64,000 nt of DNA, from contig JAHRHY010000002.1 of NCBI GenBank assembly GCA_019671135.1, positions 2,557,501 to 2,621,500 of the forward strand, written 5' to 3'. The translations under genes and the position numbers were made by a program. How positions within the stretch are numbered: the stretch's first letter is position 1; the number at the start of each line of letters is the position of its first letter. The stretch comes from Linnemannia hyalina. Lineage: Eukaryota; Mortierellomycota; Mortierellomycetes; Mortierellales; Mortierellaceae. A model generated the notes under the pieces. The model saw nothing but the letters and a program-made list of their open reading frames with translations, had not been told where the DNA came from and ran no database searches. Of this stretch, positions 41,800 to 53,569 are shown one piece after another.

Positions 41800-44700
41800 T
41801 TACTGACGACCAAAGCTGCTGGCTTTCTCGTCCTGGAGAAGAGATAACTCTTGCTTCTCGCGATCACTAGGTCCCTGCACAACAACTCTCACCATCTCGT
41901 TTTCTTTCTCCTCCTCCTCCTCCTCCTCGTCGTCCTCGTCCTCGTCCTCATAATCAGGCGCAGAAGAATCTCCAGCCAGATGAGCAGGTGTTGCGGAGCG
42001 ATTATCCACCATAGCTTCCTGATCCTCCAAATCATCTCTCTTCTTTCCCTTCCCACCACCATTGCCATCCTCACCCTGAGGGCTCCCAGATGCAGCCGCC
42101 ATTGCCAGTTGACGCTGCTTCATCTTTACCAACCGCTGATCCTCCTGAATAATCTGAGCATCCGAAGGGAAGTACTGCCGCATCACATAGGCGATCGTGT
42201 AATCAGGCAAGAGACACCCGACCGGGATGACCAGCAGACCAAGGTAGTACAACGGCATCGTGTGCATCGCCGCAAACACACCCGGTTCCAACATACCGAC
42301 CACCTCCAGTCCGATAAAGACAACAATATACCCTCCCATACTGATCCCCACTGCCAAAAAGATCGGCATCGTGTAGTGCGAGATCATGAGGAGCATCTTG
42401 AGTGTGACGGTGATGAGGACCAGTGATCCTGCAAAGAAGCTGACCATGGAGATGTCCATTGTCTCTGACGCCCCGTTGACCACTCCATGCTGCAGCGATG
42501 CATAAATGCTCGCAAACAATGCTATTGCAAATAAAAAAAAAAATATGAGAAAATCCTTCGCGTTAGTGCATGTTATGTGTGGGAGACAAAAGGCAATGGT
42601 TAATGGATATGGGAAGGGAGTTCTTACCTCCAGAGTGCCAGAAAGAGGCAATGCCCCATCCGGCCATGGTCAGAGTGTTCCAGTACAATCCATCCTTGAC
42701 AGCCTTGTACAGCTTGGGATACTGTCCAATGCTCTCTTCCTCCACATCCTTCTCAAAACAGGCCGTCGCGATGGGCAAAAGGGCAGTCATGACCATGTTC
42801 CACAACGTCAAAAAGTTCTCGTCGTAGAGCGCACCACCAGACCAGCCGTTCATGAATCCGAACCAGAACTGGACCGTGATCAGACAGATCGACTTGTAGA
42901 ACGAGAAAAAGATGATCTTGCTCATCCTCAGGTACGAGTATCGTCCGTGAATCGTCAACAGCCGCTTCAGGTTCTTGAACTGCTTGAAACTGAAATCGGA
43001 CGAACGTGCTGCCTGGGCGCCCTCCATACCCTCGATACCGACACCAACATGGGCAGCCTGGATCATCGAAATGTCGTTGGCTCCGTCACCGATCGCGAGT
43101 GTCACCTTGTGCAGCTTCTTACGGACAAGCTTGACCACCAACGCCTTTTGCAATGGTGTCACACGACAGCAGATGACCTATCAGTGGTTAATTGCAATAT
43201 TTTTGTTAGAGCAGCTCAGAAAGAAGAAATCACAAATAGACGCGATGACCACACATACAGGGGCAAACGCTCACAAAAGTCGAGTCTCACTTACCGAGTG
43301 GCAGTTTGTTCCGACACGCAGGAACATATCCTCAAGAATCTCATTGCCGAGGACAAACGCCAAACTCTCGCCATTGACCACAAGCGCATACCGGTCCCTC
43401 TCAGGAAGCTCAATGCCGGCCTTGCTCGAAGACTCGTAATCCAGCCAGAGCCTCTCGTCATCCCGTTCGCGTTCTTTGATCTTCTCAACAAAGTACTCCA
43501 GAACAAGACGGCAGTCGCGCTCGACCTTGACATTCAGAACCAGAATCTTCATCGAAGGTGAAATCAAACGAGACGAGATTCCAATGTTGATCGCCGTCTC
43601 CTGCTTGTCTCCAGTCAACAACCAGATCTTGATGTCGGCATCCATCAGGTACGCGATCGTCTCGGGCACCTGGTCTTGAAGACGATCCTCAATCGCGGTA
43701 CATCCCAACAGTCGCAGACGTCCCTCAATCGACTCGCAGGCAACACGGATGAGCTCCTCGCGATCATCAGACCCATCCTCGCCGTCGCCGATATGGCACT
43801 CGGCCTTGGTGTACTTTACGTCAAAGATCCGGTACTCCTCAGGACTGAGTGGACGCCAGGCTAGCATCAAGGTACGCAAACCAGCAATCGAAAATCGATG
43901 AACCGTCGCGTTGAGTTGACGGACCATGAGGGGATCGTTCTCGATATTGTCAGCACGGGCCAGGATGACATTGTCGGCACCCTTGCAGAAGAGCTGGATT
44001 CCTTGGGGAGTGTCGATGATGACCGACATGCACTTGCGGTCTGAAGTAAACTCGAGAACCTTGAGAACCGTGTATGTCTCCGTGACGATTCCAAAGATCT
44101 CCACCGTGACAGAGTCCTTGGTCTTGGCCTTCAGAACCACTCCGTTGTCTCTCAGGGCCTCCAGTAGCGCCGACTCGTCTGGCGACTGAGCCTCGTACAA
44201 AAGCTCGCCCGTCCTGGAATCCTCGCAGGGCAAGACGGCGTGGCAGACGGCAATGTTGCGACAGAAAGCCATCAACAAGTCGTATTCCTCGTCGCTGATC
44301 GAAGGGTCGCGCATCCGTTGTCCCAAACTGCCTGGCTGCTGGAGATCATGGAAGGTCCGACCACCGATATGCCACTTGGACAACTTCATGACGTTTCGGG
44401 TCAGCGTACCAGTCTTATCCGAGAAGATGTACTCCACCGCCCCAAGATCCTCGTTCAAGTTCGAATTGCGAACGTGCATCCTGGTCCAGTTCTTGGGCGC
44501 CTTCTTCTTCTTGTGCAAGAGTCTTAAAGGTCCACGCTTCCAGAGCTTCTTGGTTGGGGGTTTGGCGTTTTTGGCGAGTGCGATGGGCGTCGTCGCCTCA
44601 GACGCAGTTCGCGAGGCCCTGATGCGCTTGAGAGGTGCGCCGGTAAGATCGCCTTCTTGCTCCAACGCCAACTCTTCCTGCTCGGCTTGACTGAGGGGCC

Positions 44701-47700
44701 CTTCGTTATAACTGCGCATCTCCTCGTCCCAGATCATCCAGAGCGCCTGAACGACACGACACAATTCGACTGAGATGAAAACCGAGATGGGGATGACAAA
44801 GGTGTAGACGACAAAAAAGTTCATCAACTGTCCAACAAAGATACGAGCATCGGTAGGGCTCGTTCCATACTCGTCTCCAGTCTGGGTCGTGTACCAAGCC
44901 AGGGGTGCGCGCAAGTAGGTCGAATGGGTTCCCACATAGGCAAAGCACATGGACGTGACCAGGAGGAAGGCGTTAAAGATGAAAATGGCGACAATCATGC
45001 GGTTCAGTCGGGTCTCCATGGTCGAAAACTTGAGTCCAGTGTTCTTGAGGTTGCGCATCATCTTGGTGTCGACTCCAGCGTAGAGGACCACCCCGTACAC
45101 CCATTCGGTGTTCTTGAGCCACGATCCTCGAAGAGCCACGTTGGTCATGGTCACTGGTACGACCTCATCCTGTGGTTGCTTGGACCGTGGTACACTGCCT
45201 CGAGGAATGATACCCTTTCCTGAAGACGCAAGGGATTTGAGACTGCTGTCGCTGGTGCCTCTAATAATACCAGAATCGTACTTGCCCGAAGCAGCCTTCT
45301 CGTTGATTCTGGAGCCGGTTGCTGGTCCTGTCGAAGACTCCTCGCGCAAGGTTTCATAGTTGTACTCTGGACCCTCATAGTGCAGTTTGATCCTGCCATC
45401 CAGTCTCGACAGTCGCTCGTTGGGCATCTCCGTGGTAATCTTGCCGACAATGTGAGAGACCTGGTCGACTTGTGTCCACCCAGCTGAAAGTGTCAGAGCG
45501 GCTTTGCGCTTCAGGTTAGTCTCGCCATCAAGCTCAGAGGTCTCAACAAAGCAGGCGCCCTCATCCATGGATGTCGAAAGGAGGACGACGTCAGCGGGGA
45601 TCTTGTCGTTCTTGCAGATCTTGAGAACATCGCCTGGGCGGATATCCTTGCTCTTGATCGGGATCAGCTCACCCTGCTTGACCAATATACACTCCAGACT
45701 GTTGGATCTCTTGTCTTGTTGGTACCGGCGCTACTCGCGAGAATGAAGGTGGAATACAGGTGTTTAGTCTACACTCTTTTGTTGCTCGTGCACTTAATAT
45801 TTAGCCAGCAGATTATAAACACTTACATAGTCCTCCAATGCATCCTTAACGGCGGTGATGGTGAGCACAAGGGTCAGAGGAAGAATCTCGGTGACAGGAG
45901 AGAGGGAAGGCTCTGCGCAGACAAAGATAGCGGCACACAAGAAGTAGATGTTGTAGAAACGTTTGAACTATAGTTAAAGAGATGGAATAGAAAGGTTAGA
46001 CTGATTTGTGCATGGAGATAAACGATAAATAAAGGATAAACAAAAACAATGACGCGCGTCTCTTCGGTGAACAAGTTTAACCCACACACACACACACGAC
46101 CACGAGATGCGCAATTGAACAAAATCAGGCACAAACATGCACCATGCGTAGGAAACAGGAAAAAAAAAAAAAAAAAAAAAAAAAGAAGGAAGAAAGCATA
46201 AACACGCAATCTCACAGCCTCCTTTCAGGGTCGATCGAACACTGAGAAGCTTTCCACGCTTTGTTCCCATTTTTTCCGGTAATAGCTTTCGACCTCCTCT
46301 GACCTGCTCTCTTATCCGTAAAAACTTGTCCCCTTCTTTCCCCCCTGCTCTTCTTCCAAAACTGGTGGGATGAGATGCGCATTACACAGACTAATGCGGA
46401 CAAAGAACCAGAATTTTTTTTTTTCGTCCCTGGAACCTAATTTACCGGGCCCGCCGCTGGTTTTTCGTTTAATCGGTTTTGCCGACAGCCAGTTCAATCC
46501 AACTGAAACTGCCCATTTTTCTTTCAACCATGCCACTACCCACGACTCTCACCACCATGCTAGCCTTTATCCCTTCATTCAACAAACAGCTTAACGCAAA
46601 AAAGAAATAATAAAAATAAAGACAAAAAAATCTCACTTTACCTGGAACAGGAGGTTGACGGGCAAAAAGGTCAGCAATGTGTACTTGGTAGTCTTGATGT
46701 TGTTGGTCGGGTACTTGTAGCGAGGCTTCCTCGTCAGTGGGTCCAAATCACGACCAGGGAATCCAGATCGAAGAACCTTGCGGATTCGACCCCAAGCTGT
46801 GTGGTCGTATCGCATAGCTTCCTCCTTGGCCGGATCAGGGGCCACATTGAACTCGACCTCATAAAACTCTTGTCGGTTCTCATCGTTCGATCCGTCGCCC
46901 ATCGTCCGGTTGGGATCAAAGGATCGAATACTCGGAGCAATACTCGACCCAGCAAACTGCAACAAGTTTGTCAGACGGTAATCAAAGAACGAAGATCGAA
47001 TGCCCGATCCACTGTTGCCGAGGTTGGTACTGCTCTGCATCGGGTTGCTAATTCCCATTGGGTTGTTCTCCTGGCCTGCAAACTGGGCCTCACCCGGAGG
47101 CTGATTCAATTGATGGACCGAAGCAGGGCGGGAAGGAGGAACGAATGCCTTGGACGAGAAGGGCAGACGGAACCGAGAACTGAGTGTTGCAGAAGGGGTT
47201 GCATTGATACCACCTCCTGGAATGTTGGGATTAGCCAAGTTGAGTGCAGATGAGGAGGCCGACATGGGAGGAAGGGGTGTTCCTGAACGAGAGGATGGAC
47301 CGGATGCTGAGGGAGGGATAAGCCCAGCGCCAATCCCCATAGATGAAAGGGCGAGATAGTCCGTCGCAGAGGTAGCAGACGTCGCATTGGTCTTCAAAAA
47401 CTCGCTCATTGTCTTCTCGTTGGCGTTACTACTGCTGTTGCCAGCCTGTTCTGAGAATGCTGTCGCTGTCGAGGATTGAGATGTGGTTGTGGGCTGGCCC
47501 TGTTCGTTCTCCTGTTGCTGCTGTTGTTGTTGTTGCTCCAACTCCTGTTGTTCTGCAGCCTCGGCAGCTGCTGCAGCTTCCGAGATGTCGGGGATAATGA
47601 GGTTCAGGATCTGGTAGGCGGAAATGATCTTTTCCTCTTCCTCGTCATGATGCTGGTGAAGGTTTTCTGTTGAGTCGGCCTGGTCTGAGCTGTGGTGAGC

Positions 47701-48642
47701 GTCCTCGTCGTGGACCATGATGTCTGGGATGACAGGATCCCATGTGTCAGTGCTCTGAGGAGGGCCTTTGTCGAGAGAAAGGTTGAGTTGCGTGCGCATA
47801 TGGTCGGCCTCCTGCTCGTCATGCTGGGTCGACCTTTTCCGAAACGAATTGCTGGTAAGCACAGGTGCTGCACTCCCACTCCTAGGACGACCCTGAACGG
47901 GCGCTCCCAATGTTGACGATGACGAAGGTGATGAGGAAGAGGAAGAGGTCGATGTGGGAACAGGTGTACTTGATGGAGATGGGGGAGCGAGGAGTGAGAG
48001 GTTGGCAGGTCGAGGAGAGGTGATAGAGGCGCTTCTAGATCGTCCGCCAGAGGAGGGGCTGAAGGTCGAGTGTGAGGTGACATGTCGCAATTTTGAGGGT
48101 GGTGTCAGTGTTGACGATCCGCTCCTTGGTATTGACTGAGAAAGTGGTGATAGTGAAGATGAAGAAGATGAAGAAGACGATGACGATGATACTGGTGATG
48201 AAGACAAGGAAGAGGGTGCGACCAGATCGTCGGGTAATACTTCGAGCCTGAGCGACGAGGATGTTGCTGGGGCTCTGGAGGAAAGATGTGCCATCGGTAG
48301 TGACCCACTACGCGGTCGCGTGGTGAGGAGTTTGTTGGCGGTGGCCGGAGTGAGGGATCTGCTTGGCGAGGGTGTGGTCATAGAGGGGGAGGGGCCAGGG
48401 TATGAGCGCGGCGACGGTGAAGTCGAAGGGGGCACGAGAAAGGTGGGAGACTGGGTTAATTGAGAGGAGGCAGCCAACTGGGAGCTGTCAGGGGGAGGAA
48501 TGGATAGGGATAAAGGGGTTTGATAGTGAAGAGAGGGAGTTGGAGAAGAAGATAAAGAAGAAGTTGAGGTGGAAGAAAGAGGAGGGGCGGTGGGGTCAGA
48601 AACCGAAGTAGGAGAAGGAGGTGTTGTTCCTGATGAAGTCAT
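41800..48642 (-). CDS. P4-type ATPase (phospholipid flippase), Dnf-like, with very long N-terminal extension
   Basis: Five exons: 46642-48642, 45827-45967, 43295-45730, 42628-43177 and 41800-42521 (1,949 residues). Core motifs include the entry RYKYPTNNIKTTKYTLLTFL, actuator VETSELDGETNLK, M4 VIPISVFISVEL (about residue 1030), phosphorylation site FSDKTGTLTRN (Asp about 1153), nucleotide site FCKGADNVILARA, and hinge GDGANDISMIQAAHVGVGIE (about 1557). P4-ATPases move phospholipids to the cytosolic leaflet of Golgi, endosome or plasma membrane, often with a Cdc50 partner (not in this window). The first ~640 residues are Ser/Pro/Thr-rich with a poly-Gln stretch and look disordered. The C-tail is very acidic (DEDEDDEEEEEEEKENE). 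The assignment to Dnf3-like rather than Dnf1/2 or Drs2 is a guess from size and tail. Intron 2 (45968-46641) contains a 24-base A-run. Confidence 0.92.
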
Positions 48643-49502
48643 AGTGAGGAATTGAAAGTTGGTGTGACGAGACGAATTACAGACACCGTTGATAGGGAGA
48701 GTGGAAGGGAAAAATAGAAAGAAGAGAATCGACGACGCAGAGAGCCTGGGTCCGACTTGTTGTGTAATGGGTTGGGATTGGGTTGGGTTGGAGAGAGAGA
48801 ATGAATTGGGAGCCAGGAACAGGAACAGATATGAAAAGAAGTGTAATAAATAAAAAGGAACCCCCAAGGTTGTAATATAGAAAAAAAAAAGGGCTCACGG
48901 CGTTTGCTCCGCTTTCTTCTCTTGGCACTTTCTCACTCGTGTGCCTGTCGCAAAAAGGCTGTAAGTTGTTCTTGTCAAGAAAGCAACACTCACTCTAACT
49001 TGCTGTTATAGTTGTTATTGTTATTGTTTGGGACAGATGGCAAATAAAAAAAAAGTGATGAACATAAGGGGCGAGCAAAGAAAGAATAAGAGGGTTAGCA
49101 CGATCGCAATCTGGTCCGGTCTAAAAAAGAGCCACACGGACAGGGACACACGGTGCAGAAAAGGGGTGAAGGGGAGAGTGTCTGGAGAGACGAGAGAGTG
49201 TTGATTATTGTGTGTGTTGGGTTGCAAACGTACCGATTGTTGGTTGAGTTGAACTGAGTGTTCTACTTCTTTAGTCCGTCGAAGGATGGACGACAAGAAG
49301 AAGAAGTGAAAAAAAGGGGAAAGAGAGGGAGAGAGAGAGCCAGGTCCGGTGTTTGGGCTGGTCCCGGGTCGGAATCGGAATCAGGTTCTTGCTGCTGAGT
49401 GAGGGAATGAGAATGAGAAGGTGATGAAAGGAGGCTTGTTGTTGGCTGTGTGGAGAGAAGGAAGGGTGCGAAAGAAGAAGAACGAAAGAAAGAAAGATAG
49501 AT

Positions 49503-49529
49503 GGCGTGGGCGTGGGCGTGGGCGTGGGT
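49503..49529 (+). repeat. GGCGTG hexanucleotide array
   Basis: About four units of GGCGTG, upstream of the P4-ATPase gene. Confidence 0.85.
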
Positions 49530-50111
49530 GAATTGGTACCAAAAGTGGTATGAGCGAAACGGAAAAAGAAGAAATAAAAGAAAAAGGATGGGCGAAGGTT
49601 CGGGCTAAAGGGAGGAGTAGAAGAGGATGGGGTGGGTGTTGTTGTTGACTCGAAGAGATATATACAGGCAGATGGTGTGGTTTGTGCGGAGGGAGGGGAG
49701 AGAGAGAGAGAGAGTCAAGGCACGAATCAGAAATCAAGGACACTTGAAGAGAGAAAGACAAAAAGAAGAAGAGTGAACGGAGATGAAAAAGTAAAAGGAA
49801 GGAAGATAACGAACAAAAAACGAAGGGGTGAGCGAGCACAGGGCAAGTGCGATGAAAGAAAGAAAGAAAGAACGAAAGAAAAGGGAAGGAAAGAGAGGCG
49901 AGACGAGACACACCCCAGGATAGGGTCGACACATAAACATAAATAGGCTTAGCCAGGGTGAATCAAGAAGCAGGACAAGAAGGGGTCATAACTGAACAAA
50001 GGGGAGGGGAGTGGGGGGAAGAAAGGGTGTGCTTTCTTTTGAAGTACAGTGATTGGCATGACACAAGTCGAATCGACATGGGGACACATGTAGTAAACAT
50101 ATCATCATCAT

Positions 50112-50145
50112 TTGTTGTTGTTGTTGTTGTTGCTGTTGTTGTTGG
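50112..50145 (+). repeat. (TTG)n microsatellite
   Basis: About eleven TTG units with one CTG interruption. Confidence 0.85.
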
Positions 50146-51493
50146 TTGTAGTGGAAGTGACGAACTGCTGTAGTGATACTGGCAGTCGGAGAGAAAAGAT
50201 GAATGCCCTGTTCCAACATGGGGACAAAACAACAAGACAAAAAAAAAGATCAGCCAGTCGCGTTGCTCGGTGGCAGTGGACAGTATGAGCGAGGCATATT
50301 AAACACTCACACCACACACACCAACTCTGCTTGTCATTCATGACACGAAGGATAGAAAAGAAAGGGCAGTGGGTGACAGAGCCAGGGGAAACACTGACAT
50401 CTCAATAAAGGGGGACATCTCAAGTCATTCACACTCTTTCTTGTCTGTCCGCCTGTCAGTCCATACATGCGTCCTTCAGTAATGGATGAATGACCTCGCT
50501 GTGTGCAAGTATTCTTGGATTCAAATAAGTAAACAACGTGCAGCAAGACTTGAACGGTCTGTGGGCTGTCTCCCTCTCTCATTAATTGCCCATCATTTTT
50601 TTTTGGACATTGAAATGCTTATTTTCGTTAACCTCGCCCTTCTCTCTCTCTCTCTCCACATGCACTCCCTCGAAGGATCATCTCTGTTCCTCACCGGTCC
50701 ACAGCCTACACTTGTCCCAGCCCATCCCACAGTATGATTGGATATCATTCTCTCTATCTATTCCTCTCACCCTCTCTCTCTCTCTCTCAAAGAAAGTGCC
50801 ACGTTTATTGTACAAATAATCTACACGGCTGAAGAAGGCTGAAGGGAAGAAGAATGAGTGGCCTGATTCTCTTATCCCTAATGTCCAATTGCTGTCCCAC
50901 CAGAGCCCTTATAACAAGCACTTCAGCCATGTGCCAAGCTACAAGCTATTGAGCCTTTGCAAACAACCTTGACCGGAGGATATACCCTCCTTTGTTTGCC
51001 AATGGATGGACATTCTCTTACCTCTCATTGACTTTAGACGTAGTTGTGCCCTTTGTTGTTTTCTTGGTTTTCGCTTGGACCAATTGTCCAAACAAACAAG
51101 AAAGCATTAAAGCAAGGGTCCTCAGGTTCGTCGATGTCTGCTACACAACCCCCCGCCTCAAGATGATATGAGTTGTTACTGACAAAATCAACACGAGTTC
51201 AACCAAACCAAGGAGGGTTTTCTCGAGGACGCGAAGGAAGGGGTGAGGGGAAAGGCCCGAAGAAGGTTGCGTAAGGGGGTTCGAGGAGAGGGCACGGTGG
51301 CGGAGAGATAGACACACAGACATCTCTCGTTGTCTCCTTTTCCTCTCTGTCTCACGGACACATGGCAAAACGCAAGCAAGGGTTGGGTGGATCATCTGTC
51401 ATCAGGCAAGAGTACAGCATGATGGTCTACCAACCCCGAAAAAAGGGATGGGTGGAGGTTCGACTCCCCTTCCTCCTCTACTGACTTGGCCTC

Positions 51494-51494
<1 letters not shown>

Positions 51495-51527
<33 letters not shown>
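51495..51527 (+). repeat. 33-base T homopolymer
   Basis: A long uninterrupted T-run. Unlike the T-runs in the LINE island, it is not followed by the LINE tail sequence. It could be the poly(A) of an unrecognised minus-strand insertion. Confidence 0.7.
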
Positions 51528-51528
<1 letters not shown>

Positions 51529-53569
51529 GTTGCCATGCTAGCTTACGACCTTTGATGAATCGCTGGAGTAAGCATGAAAAAGACACCCTTTGCGTTTCTC
51601 TCGTCAGGATGGTCTGATCATATGTCCTCTCCCTTTTTACTCTTCCACGACGGATGATTAAAGGAAAAAAAAGTCATTTTCTCGCGAACCAAGAAAACGC
51701 GAAGGACCAGCGAAAAAAAAAGGTGACGAAACCGCGCATACATCACGTGGGAGATAACTCTATTAGGCTTGATTCCAAACAAACTGGCGGTGCTTGGAAG
51801 ATGGGTAGATCAATACAACGCCCGTGGTTTCTAGGCCGAAGATGGTGTTTAGTGAACGGGGCGATCAATCTGCTTCCTCACACCCTTTTCTCTTTCCCTC
51901 TCCCACCTTATCTTCCTTTCATGCATCGCTGGCTTGCTGTTGCTTGTTGCTTGTTGCGTGTTGCTTCGCCCAACGAGAAGGAAAAAAATAACAAATGTAG
52001 CCCTGCATATTAATCGTGACGGTCTTATTATTCTTTTCTTTTTTCAAGCCCACTTTCTCTTTGCTTGGTGGCTGGATCTGGAAGGCATGGATGTGCCTCC
52101 TTTAGAGAAAAGTGAAAGAGACTTGGTGGCACCAATCATGGTTGTGTATCTGCAAAGAGTACAAGGATCCCCAGAGACATATCCGTTTATCCATTTCACC
52201 GTAACTACCTCTCGTAATCTATTCCGTCAACCACTGGATAAAAATAAACTTAGATCGCGCACTCATTGGACGACAAGACAAAGGGTCCAGAGTCGATCAG
52301 GCTCGCTCAGGGCTTGTCGTTGATTCCGGACCTGGCCTTGGCGCTATTTTCCTCCTATCGTTATTTACCGCTTTTTTTTTGATAATATTTTCCGAAACGT
52401 TAATACAGACACAGAACGAAAGTACCTCAGACTATCTAATGAAGCGGTACAGCAACAGAGGCATCATCCTTGTTCCTTGAGTCATTCATATTTACCCTCA
52501 TTTTCTAAGGCACTTGGTAAAAGAGAACAAGAACAGTTTGCTGGGAATAAAAATACGAGTCCGTTCCGGATCTAGAGCCAAAAGGTCGATCGGTGCACTG
52601 TACCTATGACGAACTCAAAGGAGAAATAAATGGAGGTAGAGGGGTAAACCTCTTTGCTGTTACGAATACCCCAATTGAAGAAAGAAGAGAACAAAAAAAA
52701 AGGCCACCATGGCACCACACTACAGAAAGCTGACACAACCGGCAAACAACACCGTGAGAACGAAAATGCTGATCGAGCACATTAAGTATGTCGAGAGTGT
52801 CCAGCTGACCTGTGTTTTGCCGCTTCCGTCCATTTACGCTTTCTGTACTACTCGCAAGTGAGGTGTATTTTTCATCCTTTGCCATTTGTAATGGACGTTA
52901 TTCCGGACGCTAAATTGTAGAGAACGATTAGACCAATTATACACGAGTTTCTTATTGCCATATCCCTGTCCACACGCCCCAGTTTGCTCTTTTTACCCAT
53001 GACTTTTGTCGATAAAGAAAACTGTAAAGGCAATGGGAAGAACGCGTGAGAAGTGAATCCATCCTCTAGTCCAATCGGATAATCCCCACCGTTGCCCCAT
53101 GTCAGTTTGGCGAGAACCCACTAATCATTAGCACCTTCGTCTCTCTTCCATATCCTCCTGTGTCATTCTTTTTTGTAAAGGAACAATGGTAAAAATGCGT
53201 CAAGGAAAAAAGTAGTAGCAGGGGTGAACACATAGACTTGCCCATCAGTATCGAAAGACAAAAGTTGGAGTGTGAGAGTGGCGGCTGTTGGCAATGCAAC
53301 CGTAAGTCTGAAGAACTACAAAAACCCGCCCCTCGCCTCTTTTTTTTTCACAGTCTTCTCTCCTTACTCCTCTTTGTCCTCATCGCTTTCCTTTGCTCTT
53401 GTTACTATTTTATTCTTCCTTCCTTTACATCCGACACTGCCTTGGCTCCACTTTTTACTTCTCTCCTTGTATTGTACATTTCCTTTATTTCACATTTCTC
53501 TTCTCTGCTTCCACTTCTCCACCCTGTACCCTTTCTACCTTCCACCGTTAATATCGCATATTTGCACCC

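Larger units (their letters stand above)
48643..53569. other. Gene-poor 4.9-kb region with simple repeats
   Basis: No convincing gene on either strand. It contains purine-rich tracts (49310-49345, 49440-49500, 49690-49720, 49855-49885), a GGCGTG hexamer array (49503-49529), a (TTG)n array (50112-50145), CT runs (50641-50660, 50770-50790), and a 33-base T-run (51495-51527). The longest open frames (49381-49932, 51654-52013, 51934-52323) are low-complexity or unrecognisable. Confidence 0.5.

Noticed and set aside
48643..48867. Upstream ATG for the P4-ATPase
   Set aside because: The added 75 residues are a hydrophobic translation of a leader region. The ATG at 48642 begins the Ser/Pro-rich tail directly.
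49381..49932. 183-codon minus-strand frame
   Set aside because: The composition is Ser/Phe/Pro from a purine-rich plus strand, and the reverse strand also has long open frames. Both are composition artefacts.
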